Positions 45,519-53,970 of a stretch of DNA of 64,000 nt are shown here, one piece after another. Position numbers and translations under genes: made by a program. Within the stretch, counting starts at the first letter, position 1. Each line of letters opens with the position of its first letter. The stretch is taken from assembly GCF_014204915.1 (NCBI RefSeq), contig NZ_JACHMH010000001.1, positions 2,997,001 through 3,061,000 of the forward strand. The letters are read 5' to 3'. This DNA is from Crossiella cryophila. GTDB taxonomy: Bacteria > Actinomycetota > Actinomycetes > Mycobacteriales > Pseudonocardiaceae. Below the pieces are notes generated by a model. It had not been told where the DNA came from. It made no database searches and worked only from the letters and a program-made list of their open reading frames with translations.

Positions 45519-45561
45519 AACTGTGTATCACGCACACTAGGTGTGTACTTGATACACAGTT
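45519..45561. promoter_or_regulatory. TetR operator: long inverted repeat in the exporter/regulator intergenic region
   Basis: Perfect 12-base arms, AACTGTGTATCA (45519-45530) and TGATACACAGTT (45550-45561), are separated by 19 bases that contain a second, offset inverted repeat CACAC-TAG-GTGTG (45533-45545). The region lies between the start codons of the ABC ATPase (45508) and the TetR gene (45608), so repressor binding would shut off both. Two overlapping dyads suggest two dimers. Confidence 0.85.
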
Positions 45562-45607
45562 CTAGGATGAGGGTCAAGCGAGTGGAGCCGCACAAGATCG
45601 GGGGGCG

Positions 45608-46375
45608 ATGTCAGCCGAGCACGAGGCGATGGGCCGCAGCCTGGAGTTGCTCTGGGGTGAGCGGGCCCAGCCCAGCCGTGGCCCACGGCCGAAGATGTCG
45701 GTGGACAGGATCGTCGAGGCCGCGGTGGCGCTGGCCGACGCCGAGGGGCTGGGCGCGCTGTCCATGCAGCGGGTGGCGGCCGGACTGGGCTACACCACGA
45801 TGTCGCTGTACCGCTACGTCCCGGCCAAGGAGCAACTGGTCGACCTGATGGTGGACCACGCCATCGGGCAGCCACCGGCCGGACTGGCCGGGGCGCCGGA
45901 CTGGCGGGCCGCCCTGGAAGGCTGGACCCGGGCGTTCTGGCAGGTCTGCCACCGGCACCCGTGGCTGCTCAAGGTCCAGGTGGACCGGCCGCCGGTGGGG
46001 CCGAACCAGCTGTCCTGGCTGGAGGCCGGGCTCAAGGCGCTGGCCGGACTGGGCTTCGAGGGCTACGAGCGGGTCTCCGTGGTGACCTTCGTCTTCGCCG
46101 CGGTGCAGGGCCTGGCCAAGGTCTCCATCGACCAGCGGCCGCTCTCCGACGGGGCCGACGGGCCGGTGGCGAATGCCTACGCGGCCGCGCTGGGCCGCTA
46201 CGTGCGCCCGGACCGCTACCCGGAACTGGCCGGGATCATGGCCGGCGGCGCCTTCGACGTGCCCGAGGACTACCCGGAACCCGACGACATACTGCCGGAC
46301 CTGGAGTTCGGCCTGTCCCATCTGCTCAACGGGATCGAGGCGTTCGTCCAGGCCCGGCGGTCAGTCACTGGCTAA
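45608..46375 (+). CDS. TetR-family repressor of the adjacent ABC exporter
   Basis: The 255-residue regulator has an N-terminal extension of about 30 residues, a TetR helix-turn-helix (DRIVEAAVALADAEGLGALSMQRVAAGLGYTTMSLYRYVPAKEQLVDLM, here in parts) and a TetR-C-type ligand domain with FVFAAVQGLAKV and a C-terminal GLSHLLNGIEAFV helix. Regulators of this subgroup bind antibiotics or other aromatic ligands. It is divergent from the DrrAB-like pair and shares the palindromic operator with it, so autoregulation and exporter control are likely (inference). Confidence 0.88.
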   Translation: MSAEHEAMGRSLELLWGERAQPSRGPRPKMSVDRIVEAAVALADAEGLGALSMQRVAAGLGYTTMSLYRYVPAKEQLVDLMVDHAIGQPPAGLAGAPDWRAALEGWTRAFWQVCHRHPWLLKVQVDRPPVGPNQLSWLEAGLKALAGLGFEGYERVSVVTFVFAAVQGLAKVSIDQRPLSDGADGPVANAYAAALGRYVRPDRYPELAGIMAGGAFDVPEDYPEPDDILPDLEFGLSHLLNGIEAFVQARRSVTG

Positions 46376-46515
46376 TGCGCGACGTCGGTGAACAGGCCGT
46401 GCAGCCTGGTGGTGTCCTCCGGCTCGACCGGTCGGAGCGTGCCGCCCCAGCCCGGTTCGCCGAACCGCTGCTCGACACCCTGACGTCCCGAGTTGTCCTC
46501 GTCGTACGGTTCCAT
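46372..46515 (-). CDS. Small acidic protein, 47 residues
   Basis: The 47-residue frame starts MEPYDEDNSGRQGVEQRFGE and continues PGWGGTLRPVEPEDTTRLHG to its end. Tryptophan, glycine and acidic residues dominate, with no membrane segment. AGGGGGA lies upstream of ATG 46515, and an in-frame GTG one codon earlier is possible. Its stop overlaps the stop of the TetR gene by four bases. I do not recognise it. The gene-like codon use and the ribosome-binding site argue that it is real. Confidence 0.5.
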   Translation of the reverse strand: MEPYDEDNSGRQGVEQRFGEPGWGGTLRPVEPEDTTRLHGLFTDVAH

Positions 46516-46615
46516 CACAGAATCCCCCTCCCCAGTGCCGGTCCTCCCACCGGCATCTGTTGAGGGTAGCGAACGGGTTGTGCGGCGCGCGGCGGCAAAC
46601 CGCACAAACTCGCGA

Positions 46616-48118
46616 CTAGGACTTCGCCGGCCCCTGGAAGCTGCTCAGATCCAGGCCACCCTCATTTTTCACAGTGTTGCCGTCCGGGGTGTTTCCTGCT
46701 GCCGGGGTGGTCCCCATGGACTGCATCAGGGTGCGTGCCAGACCCAGTCCGGTGCCGCCAAGGGTCATCGCCTTGGCCAGCAGGTCGGAGAGGCCGTCGG
46801 CGCCGTTGAGCACCACCATGTGGTCCACGTTGCCCAGTGCGCTGGCGCCCGCGGACACGATCTCCGGCCACTTCTCCGCCAGCTGCTGCGCGATGACGGC
46901 CTCCTGGTTCTCCGCCAGCGCGTTCGCCCGTGCCTTGATCGACTCGGCCTCGGCAAGACCCTTGGCCCTGGCGGCCTCCGCCTCGGCCAGACCACGGGCC
47001 TTGGCCGAGGCGGCCTCGGCCTCACCGGTGGCGCGGGTGGCGGCCGCACTGGCCTCACCGCGGGCCTTGGTGGCCTCGGCGTCGGCGATCGCGGCGGTCT
47101 TCACCCTGGTCGCGTCCGCGGTGGCACGCAGCTCGGTCTCCTTGGCCTCGGCCTGCGCGCGGGCGATCTGCGCGTCCCGCTCGGCGTCGGCGTGCGTGCG
47201 GGTCTCATACGCCTTGGCGTCGGCGGGCTTGCGCACCTGGGACTGCAGCCGCTGCTCGGCCAGGTCCGCCTCCAGCTGGGCGGCCCTGGTCTCCTGCACC
47301 ACGACCTCCTGCCGCGCACTGGCCTGGGCCAGCGGGCCGGACTGCTGCGCCTTGGCCGCGGCCTGGTCGATCTCGGCCTGGTAGGAGGCCTGCTTGATCT
47401 TGCTGTCACGCAGCGCGGCCGCCTTGAGCGCGGCGGCGATCTGCTCGGCCTCGGCGGCCTCCTGGTCCCGCTGGGCCTCGGCGATCCGGGCCGAGGCGGC
47501 CACCGCCGCGGCGTAGGGCTTGCCCAGGTTGAGGATGTAGCCGGACTCGTCCTCGATCTCCTGGATCTGCAGCGAGTCCACCACCAGGCCGAGCTTGCTC
47601 ATCTCGATCGCCGAGGACTGCCGCACCTCACCGGTGAGCGCGTCCCGGTTGTGGATCATCTCCTCGATGGTCAGCCCACCGACGATCGAGCGCAGGTGAC
47701 CGGAGAACAGCTCGTGGATGGTCAGGTTCATGGTGTTCTGCTGGTCGAGGAACCGGCGGGCGGCATTGGCGATGGAGACGAAGTCGTCGCCCACCTTGTA
47801 GATCACCACCGCGCGCACGGTCACCGGCAGGCCCTGCTTGGTCACGCAGTGGATCTGCAGGTTGGCCGCGTGCGTGTCCAGCGACAGCCTGCGGGCCACC
47901 TGGAATCCGGGCAGCACCAGGGTGCCCTTGCCGGTCACGATCTTGAAGCCGAGGCTGTCCGCGGTGTCGGCGGTGTTCCCCTTCGCGCCGAAGCCGGAAA
48001 TGATCATGGCCTCGTTCGGCTCCGCCACCCGCCACAGCAGTCGCAGCAGCAGGAAGAGCAGGAGCAGTCCGACGATGCCCCCGATAATCGCGACCAGAAC
48101 CGTCTGATTCATCGTCAT
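46616..48118 (-). CDS. Flotillin-like SPFH-domain membrane scaffold protein
   Basis: The 500-residue protein has one N-terminal membrane helix (about 5-32, LVAIIGGIVGLLLLFLLLRLLW), an SPFH domain (about 35-210, EPNEAMIISGFGAKG... to LVVDSLQIQEIEDESGYI) and a very long Ala/Glu-rich coiled coil (about 215-430, repeated EAEAARAKGLAEAES-like EA repeats). Flotillins organise membrane microdomains and fluidity. The C-terminus ends in a polar tail. It is followed in reverse order by an NfeD-like gene upstream, the usual flotillin-NfeD pairing. MTMNQ (48118) is preferred but MNQ (48112) is possible; no strong ribosome-binding site discriminates. Confidence 0.9.
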   Translation of the reverse strand: MTMNQTVLVAIIGGIVGLLLLFLLLRLLWRVAEPNEAMIISGFGAKGNTADTADSLGFKIVTGKGTLVLPGFQVARRLSLDTHAANLQIHCVTKQGLPVTVRAVVIYKVGDDFVSIANAARRFLDQQNTMNLTIHELFSGHLRSIVGGLTIEEMIHNRDALTGEVRQSSAIEMSKLGLVVDSLQIQEIEDESGYILNLGKPYAAAVAASARIAEAQRDQEAAEAEQIAAALKAAALRDSKIKQASYQAEIDQAAAKAQQSGPLAQASARQEVVVQETRAAQLEADLAEQRLQSQVRKPADAKAYETRTHADAERDAQIARAQAEAKETELRATADATRVKTAAIADAEATKARGEASAAATRATGEAEAASAKARGLAEAEAARAKGLAEAESIKARANALAENQEAVIAQQLAEKWPEIVSAGASALGNVDHMVVLNGADGLSDLLAKAMTLGGTGLGLARTLMQSMGTTPAAGNTPDGNTVKNEGGLDLSSFQGPAKS

Positions 48119-48154
48119 ACCCGCTACGACACCGGTGGGGGGCAAAAGGTTCCC

Positions 48155-48364
48155 TCAGAACGAGGGCAGTTCCCACGGCTCCACGTAGAGCATCCGCGGC
48201 GGCTCGAAATCGACCACCAGCACCCGGGTGTCCACCTCGATGGTGGCGCCCCGATCAGCCGGTTTGGCGTAGTAGGCCTCGGATCCACCGCGGATCTCCA
48301 GCATCACCTCGCCGATCAGCCCAGGGCCGATACGGCCGGTGACCCGGCCGGTCCTGCCGATCAT
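48155..48364 (-). CDS. NfeD-like OB-fold protein, soluble domain only
   Basis: The 69-residue protein consists of a small beta-rich domain: GRTGRVTGRIGPGLIGEVML, then GATIEVDTRVLVVDFEPPRMLYVEPW, which matches the OB-fold domain of NfeD proteins (G-x-G-x-V...V-x-V-x-x-x-G/D...L-x-V). The membrane segments of full NfeD are missing. It lies 36 bases upstream of the flotillin start in the same direction and 11 bases downstream of PknL, so kinase, NfeD-like protein and flotillin may be one unit. Confidence 0.78.
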   Translation of the reverse strand: MIGRTGRVTGRIGPGLIGEVMLEIRGGSEAYYAKPADRGATIEVDTRVLVVDFEPPRMLYVEPWELPSF

Positions 48365-48375
48365 GCGAGACCCCC

Positions 48376-50385
48376 CTACGGGAACGCGTTGACGGTGATC
48401 TTGGATCCCGGGCGGACCCTGGACCCCGGCGGTGGCAGCTGGCCGAACACCCTGGCGTCCTCGCCGCCGCCGAAGGCGTGCTGCACCTCGAAGCCCAGTC
48501 CGCGTTCCCCCGCCCACTGCCGGACCTCGCCGACGGTCTTGCCGATCAGCCCCGGCACGGTGATCGCGTTGGAGATGACCACGCCGACCCGGCTGCCCTT
48601 GGCCACCCTGGCGCCCACCGCGGGATCGGCGCTGATCACCCGGCCGGCCTCGACATCGGCGGAGAAGTCCTGGCTCTTCTCGAACGGCTCCAGGCCCACC
48701 CTGCGCAGTTCGGCGAAGGCGGCGTCCCTGGTCATGCCGACCAGGTTGGGCACGTTCACCGGCGCCGCGCCCTTGGACAGCGCGATGGACACCGCCGCGC
48801 CCATCTGCACCGCGCTGCCGGGGGCCGGGTCGACCTTGAGCACCTTGCCCTCGGGCACCTCGGAGCTGAAGCCGTCCAGCCCTGGATCGCGGCGCGGGGC
48901 GAGCTGGGCGTCCCTGATGAGCACCTCGGCCTCGGTCTGGCTGATGCCCGGCTTGATATCAGGCACGACCGGACGGCCGCGGGAGACCACCACCGAGACG
49001 TTCTCATCGCGCAGCACATCGGTCTTGCCTGCCGGATCGGTGCGGATCACGGTGCCGGCCACCACGTCGTTGTGGTGCTCGACCTTGACCACCGGCACCA
49101 GATCGGCCGCCTTGAGCGAGCTGATCGCGGATTCCTGGGTCTGCCCGGCCACATCGGGCACCTGGGTCCAGCGGCCCGAACCGAGCCACCAGGCCACCAC
49201 GCCGATGGCCACCGCCAGCACCGCGACCACCGAGATCCACAGCGTGAAGCTGCGGCGGCTGCGCGCCCGCTCCCTGGCCCGCTGCTCGGCCAGGTTCGGC
49301 GCGGGCCGCGGCGAGGTGGGCGGACCGGCGGTGGGAGCCGGGGCGAACTGGGGGAGTTCGGCCCGGGACATCGCCCTGGTGCCCTGCGGGCCGATCGGCG
49401 CGGGCGCGGGCGCGGCGGCCCTCGGCACGGCGCGCACGGTCGCCTCCGGATCGTCCACCACCGGCTTCATCTGCTGGGTGACGGCCTCGTCGACCTCCTC
49501 CACCGGCACCGGGACCGGCACGGTGGCCAGGCCGAGCTGCTCCCGCAGCTGCTGCACGGCCAGCAGGAAGGCGGCCGCGTCCAGTGGGCGCTGGGCCGGG
49601 TCGCGGCGGGTGGCGCGCAGCACCAGCTCGTCCAGCGCGGGCGGCAGGCCCGGCTTGGCCAGTCCCGGCGCGGGGACATCGCTGTTGACGTGCCGGTAGG
49701 CCACCGAGATCGCGGTGTCGCCGGTGTAGGGCTGGGCGCCGGTGAGCATCTCGTAGAGCACGATCCCGGCCGCGTAGACATCGCTGCGGGCATCGGCCGC
49801 GCCGGTGGCCACCTGCTCGGGGGAGAGGTAGGCGACCGTGCCCAGGATCATGCTGTCGCTGGTGGTGCCCGCCCCGGCGATCGCCCGCACCAGGCCGAAG
49901 TCGGCGACCTTGACCGCGCCGCCCTTGCCGATGAGCACGTTCTCCGGCTTGATGTCGCGGTGCACCAGCCCGGAGCGGTGCGCCGCGGCCAGCGCGGAGA
50001 GCACCGGCTCGATGACGCTGAGCGCCAGCGGCACCGGCAGCGAGCCCTCCTTGCGCAGCAGATCGCGCAGCGTGCCGCCCTGGACCAGCTCCATCACCAG
50101 GAAGGCCAGTTCGCCCTCTGGCGTGGGATCCACGCCCTGGTCGTACACGCCGACCACGCACGGGTGATGCAACCGGGCGGCGCTGCGGGCCTCGCGTTCC
50201 AGCCGTTCCAGGAAGCTCCGGTCGCCGGAGAGCCGCTGGTCCATGACCTTGATGGCCACCGGACGGTCCAGTCTGGTGTCGAGCCCGCGGTACACGGTGG
50301 ACATGCCACCGTGCGCGATCAATCCCTCGACCCGGTATCGGCGCTCCAACACCGTGCCGGTCAGTACTGAACCCCGCGTCTGCAC
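48376..50385 (-). CDS. pknL: Ser/Thr protein kinase PknL with four PASTA repeats
   Basis: The 669-residue membrane kinase has an N-terminal Hanks domain (about 12-275) with AHGGMSTVYRG, VAIKVMD (Lys), VHRDIKPENVLI (catalytic loop), KVADFGLVRA (DFG) and GTVAYLSPEQV. A juxtamembrane Pro-rich linker and one helix (about 385-405, LWISVVAVLAVAIGVVAWWL) follow, then four extracellular PASTA repeats (about 415-669). It sits opposite the Rv2175c homolog as in M. tuberculosis, where PknL phosphorylates that DNA-binding protein. Mycobacterial PknL lacks PASTA repeats; this one has the sensor architecture of PknB. The start could also be GTG 50430. Confidence 0.92.
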   Translation of the reverse strand: MQTRGSVLTGTVLERRYRVEGLIAHGGMSTVYRGLDTRLDRPVAIKVMDQRLSGDRSFLERLEREARSAARLHHPCVVGVYDQGVDPTPEGELAFLVMELVQGGTLRDLLRKEGSLPVPLALSVIEPVLSALAAAHRSGLVHRDIKPENVLIGKGGAVKVADFGLVRAIAGAGTTSDSMILGTVAYLSPEQVATGAADARSDVYAAGIVLYEMLTGAQPYTGDTAISVAYRHVNSDVPAPGLAKPGLPPALDELVLRATRRDPAQRPLDAAAFLLAVQQLREQLGLATVPVPVPVEEVDEAVTQQMKPVVDDPEATVRAVPRAAAPAPAPIGPQGTRAMSRAELPQFAPAPTAGPPTSPRPAPNLAEQRARERARSRRSFTLWISVVAVLAVAIGVVAWWLGSGRWTQVPDVAGQTQESAISSLKAADLVPVVKVEHHNDVVAGTVIRTDPAGKTDVLRDENVSVVVSRGRPVVPDIKPGISQTEAEVLIRDAQLAPRRDPGLDGFSSEVPEGKVLKVDPAPGSAVQMGAAVSIALSKGAAPVNVPNLVGMTRDAAFAELRRVGLEPFEKSQDFSADVEAGRVISADPAVGARVAKGSRVGVVISNAITVPGLIGKTVGEVRQWAGERGLGFEVQHAFGGGEDARVFGQLPPPGSRVRPGSKITVNAFP

Positions 50386-50459
50386 AACCCGATCGTACGG
50401 AGCGACCTCGATCCGTGGTTCAGCGCACACCCACTCGGAATATGGCAGGCTGATGAGCT

Positions 50460-50825
50460 GTGAGTACGATCCCTGCCGCCGATGACGTGCTGAAGCGCGA
50501 GGTGGAGGTCCTGCCGCTGCCCACGGTCGCGGAGAACCTCGGCCTGCCGATCACCCGGGTGCACCAGATGCTGCGTGACGGGCAGCTGCTGGCCTTGCGC
50601 CGCGACCGGGTGCTCGTGGTGCCCGCGGAGTTCCTCGACGACCACGGTGTGGTGAAGCACCTGACGGGCACGATCACCGTGCTCAAGGACGGTGGTTACA
50701 CCGTGGAGGACATCCTGCGCTGGCTGTTCACCGAGGACGACTCGTTGCCGGGCACCCCGATCGGCGCGTTGCGTTCGGACCGCTCCCGCGAGGTGAAGCG
50801 CCGAGCACAGGCCATGGCTTTCTGA
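50460..50825 (+). CDS. DNA-binding protein, PknL substrate homolog (Rv2175c-type)
   Basis: The 121-residue protein has a winged-helix core (LPTVAENLGLPITRVHQMLRDGQLLALRRDRVLVVPAEFL), followed by GVVKHLTGTITVLKDGGYTVEDILRWLFTEDDSLPGTP and a basic C-terminus. Rv2175c binds DNA, and PknL phosphorylates a Thr in its flexible N-terminus, which abolishes binding. Here the N-terminus (MSTIPAADD) has a Ser and a Thr that could play that role (inference). It is divergent from pknL with 74 bases between start codons. Confidence 0.88.
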   Translation: MSTIPAADDVLKREVEVLPLPTVAENLGLPITRVHQMLRDGQLLALRRDRVLVVPAEFLDDHGVVKHLTGTITVLKDGGYTVEDILRWLFTEDDSLPGTPIGALRSDRSREVKRRAQAMAF

Positions 50826-50877
50826 GAATTTCTTCCAGTCGGTCGGACTGTGGCGGCCACCCGCCACAGTCCTTTTC

Positions 50878-52533
50878 TCATGCCCGCGAGCGCAGCCGCA
50901 GCGGGTCCGGCCGCACCATGGAGAGCGCGGCCAGCGCCGACACGCCGAACGCGCCAGCCAGGTATCCCCAGTCGTAGAGCGCGGAGTCCCCGGTCGGATA
51001 GGTGACCAGCAGCAGCCACACCGAGGCGGCCACCGCGGCCACCACCGCCCGCCCCGACCAGACGAACCCGGCGGCCAGCGCCAGCCCCCAGCTGAAGTAC
51101 CAGGGGAACGTGGTCGGCGAGAGCAGCGCGGCGGCCAGCAGCACCAGCGTGGCCCGGTGCACCGCGCTCACCCCGCCCGCCCTGGCCAGCCACCACTGCC
51201 GCAGGCCGAAGGCGAAGAGCAGGATCCAGCCGGTGGTGCGGGCCACGCCGAGGAACCAGCCGCCGTCGACGGTGAAGAACACGCTGACCAGGCCGTGCAC
51301 CAGCTGACCGGCCGCGGTGGGCAGCGACAGCCAGTTGATCACCGCGGAGGAGTTGCTCAGCGAGCTGAGCCAGCCGAGGCCGACCCCGGCGAACAGGGTG
51401 CTCAGCGCGAAGGTCGCGGTGAACACGGCCAGTCCGGCGGCCACCGCCTTGCCCAGCCGCACCCGCAGCGAGCCGTCCATCCTGGCCGCCCACATCCACA
51501 CCAGGAACGGCAGTGCGAACACCGCGCTGGCCTTGACCGCCACCGCCAGCGTGACCAGGCCGATGCCCAGCACGAACCGGCGGTCCAGGGCGAAGACCAC
51601 GCCCGCGGCGAGCAGGCCGACCATCAGCAGGTCGTTGTGCGCGCCGCCGACCAGGTGCACCAGGATCAGCGGGTTGGCCGCGGCCAGCCACAGCGCCAGC
51701 GGCGCCTTGCCGCCCAGCCGCACGGCCAGCTTGGGCAGTGCCCAGCACAGCAGCACCAGGCCGCCGGTGAGCGCCAGCCGCATCAGCACCACGCCGAGGA
51801 TCATGCTGTTGCCGGTGAGCGCGACCACGCCCTTGGCGATGAGGATGAACAGCGGGCCGTAGGGCGCCGGGGTGTTCTGCCACAGCCAGCTCACGTTCTC
51901 CAGCAGCGGCCCGGTGGCCAGCTGGATCGGCCCGGCCACGTACGGGTCGTAGCCCTGCCAGGCCAGCGCGCCCTGGGCCAGGTAGCTGTAGATGTCCCGG
52001 CTGAACAACGGCGGCGCGACCAGCAGCGGCAGCGTCCACACGCCGATGGCCAGCAGCACCCCTCTGGCGGAACTCCGGCCGGCCCAGACATCGCGGCCCA
52101 GCCGCACCCAGGCCAGCACCAGCAGCGCCAGGCCGGCGTAGAGGGTCAGCGTGGCCAGGTCCTTGCCGTGGCCGTAGCGCAGCCAGCTGAAACCGGTGTC
52201 GGCCAGCAGTGGGTCGCGCACCAGCACGCCGCCCGCGCCGATGCCGCCGAGGGTGATCAACGCGGCGCCGAGGCCGCCCAGCAGCACCGTGCGCACGGAC
52301 ACCGGACGCGGTCGCGGCGCGGGGTCCGGCTCGGGCTGGGGCTCCGGCTTCGACTCGGCGGGCGGCGCCGTCACGGCCGGGCGCGCTGGCGTCTCCGGCC
52401 GGATCATCGGCTGCGTGGCCATGTCCGTGGCGCCCATGATCAGCGGCGCGGCGAGCACCTGCGAAATCTCATGCGAGAACCGCACCGGTTCACCACCGGC
52501 GCTCGAACGAGGAAGCGAAGGAATGGAGGTCAT
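50878..52533 (-). CDS. mptA: Polyprenol-phosphomannose-dependent alpha-1,6-mannosyltransferase (MptA-type)
   Basis: The 551-residue GT-C enzyme has about 12 membrane helices and a Pro-rich cytoplasmic N-terminus (about residues 40-80). The signature first loop is LFSRDIYSYLAQGALAWQGYDPY with the acidic residue needed to bind polyprenyl phosphomannose, followed by NTPAPYGPLF and NPLILVHLVGGAHNDLLM. MptA extends the alpha-1,6 mannan backbone of lipomannan on the outer face of the membrane. Position next to IdsA2 and Rv2175c matches Rv2174. I prefer the ATG at 52533 because GGAGG lies between it and the ATG at 52545. Confidence 0.9.
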   Translation of the reverse strand: MTSIPSLPRSSAGGEPVRFSHEISQVLAAPLIMGATDMATQPMIRPETPARPAVTAPPAESKPEPQPEPDPAPRPRPVSVRTVLLGGLGAALITLGGIGAGGVLVRDPLLADTGFSWLRYGHGKDLATLTLYAGLALLVLAWVRLGRDVWAGRSSARGVLLAIGVWTLPLLVAPPLFSRDIYSYLAQGALAWQGYDPYVAGPIQLATGPLLENVSWLWQNTPAPYGPLFILIAKGVVALTGNSMILGVVLMRLALTGGLVLLCWALPKLAVRLGGKAPLALWLAAANPLILVHLVGGAHNDLLMVGLLAAGVVFALDRRFVLGIGLVTLAVAVKASAVFALPFLVWMWAARMDGSLRVRLGKAVAAGLAVFTATFALSTLFAGVGLGWLSSLSNSSAVINWLSLPTAAGQLVHGLVSVFFTVDGGWFLGVARTTGWILLFAFGLRQWWLARAGGVSAVHRATLVLLAAALLSPTTFPWYFSWGLALAAGFVWSGRAVVAAVAASVWLLLVTYPTGDSALYDWGYLAGAFGVSALAALSMVRPDPLRLRSRA

Positions 52534-52699
52534 CGCGACCTCCATGGTCCCACAACGGCTTCGCTGCCCGGCACGGGATCGGCGCCGAGGAGACGCAGGT
52601 CATCAATCCCCGTCCCGCCGATCCATTCAGGGGTCAGTCGGAAGAGGGAATTCCGGCGATCCTGTTTCCGTGCCGTGTCAGCCGCGTAACGGCAATGGT

Positions 52700-53791
52700 T
52701 CAGTGATCGCGCCGGGTGGCCTCGATCGCGAGTTCGGCGAGCTTGTCGCGGGCCAGTTCCTCGGCCACCGGGGCGGTGGCCAGTGCGGCCAGCGCGGCCT
52801 CGGTGTGCCCGGTGATCCGCTGTTCCACCGCGTCCACCGCGCCCAGTTCGTGCAGCAGCCCCCGGGTGCGGTCCACCCCGGCCTCGTCCAGCGCCGGGTT
52901 GCCGATCGCCTCCTGCAGGGCGGTCAGCGCGGCCCGGTCGCCGCGCTCCTCGGCCCGCTGCAGGCCGAGGGTGACCAGCAGGGTGCGCTTGCCCTCGCGC
53001 AGGTCGTCGCCGGCCGGCTTGCCGGTGACCTTGGGGTCGCCGAAGACGCCGAGCAGGTCGTCCCGCAGCTGGAAGCCGATGCCCAGGTCGGTGCCGAAGA
53101 CGCGCAGCGCGGCGATCAGCTCCGGCTGTGCACCCGCCAGCGCCGCGCCCAGGTGCAGCGGCCGCTCCACCGTGTAGGCCGCGGTCTTGTACCGGTTGAT
53201 CCGCATCGCGGTCTCCGGCTCGTTGGCCGCGCGGGCCTGGGCGAGCACGTCCAGGTACTGCCCGACCAGCACCTCGGTGCGCATGGCCCGCCACACCGGA
53301 CGGGCCCTGGCCAGCGCGGACTGGTCCAGCGCCGCGTCGTAGAGCAGGTCGTCGGCCCAGGCCAGCGCCAGGTCGCCGAGCAGGATCGCGGCGGAGAGCC
53401 CGAAGGCGTCCGGGGTGCCAGCCCAGCCCGCCGCGTGGTGCTGCATGGCGAAGCGCACGTGCAGGGTCGGCTGCCCGCGCCGCCGGTCCGAGGAGTCCAT
53501 CAGGTCGTCGTGCACCAGCGCGCAGGCCTGGATCAGCTCCAGCGAACTCACCGCGCGCAACACCTCGGGCGCGTCCGGTGACTCCGGCCTGCCGCCACCG
53601 GCCCGCCAGCCCCACCAGGCGAAGGTCGGCCGGATCCGCTTGCCGCCGTCGAGGATGAACCGGGTCAGCGAGTCCATGGCCGCGGCCACCGTCTCGTCGA
53701 TCGCGTCGATCTCGGCCCGCCGCTGTTCCAGGAACTCCTGGAGCGCGTTGTGCACGTGCGTGGTCAGGTCGACATCGACCGGATGAAGCAT
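52700..53791 (-). CDS. idsA2: Polyprenyl (geranylgeranyl) diphosphate synthase, IdsA-type
   Basis: The 363-residue trans-prenyltransferase condenses IPP with allylic diphosphates. Motifs are GGKRIRPTFAWW, the first aspartate-rich motif ALVHDDLMDSSDRRRGQPT, GQYLDVLAQ, K-T-A-A-Y-T-V-E-R-P-L and the second motif GIGFQLRDDLLGVFGDP. The chain-length site before the first motif (SSLELIQACALVHDD) lacks bulky aromatics at the fourth and fifth positions, fitting C20 or longer products. Rv2173 is the positional match. It is the one clear prenyl diphosphate source in the window, relevant to the divergent class I-fold cassette at 6-12 kb. Confidence 0.92.
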   Translation of the reverse strand: MLHPVDVDLTTHVHNALQEFLEQRRAEIDAIDETVAAAMDSLTRFILDGGKRIRPTFAWWGWRAGGGRPESPDAPEVLRAVSSLELIQACALVHDDLMDSSDRRRGQPTLHVRFAMQHHAAGWAGTPDAFGLSAAILLGDLALAWADDLLYDAALDQSALARARPVWRAMRTEVLVGQYLDVLAQARAANEPETAMRINRYKTAAYTVERPLHLGAALAGAQPELIAALRVFGTDLGIGFQLRDDLLGVFGDPKVTGKPAGDDLREGKRTLLVTLGLQRAEERGDRAALTALQEAIGNPALDEAGVDRTRGLLHELGAVDAVEQRITGHTEAALAALATAPVAEELARDKLAELAIEATRRDH

Positions 53792-53970
53792 GAGCTGCGG
53801 TGGGGGCACCCTTTAATCCTGCGTGTTCCTCAGCCGCGGCGCATGCCCGGGTGGTGAAACTCCCATTTCGCGCACCTGGTATCGGGCCGATCGGGTGGCT
53901 CGCCCAGCCGTGCCATCCACTTGTTGGAACAACCGATCTGCACCGGGTGCCCGGCCAGTAACCTTGGCGT

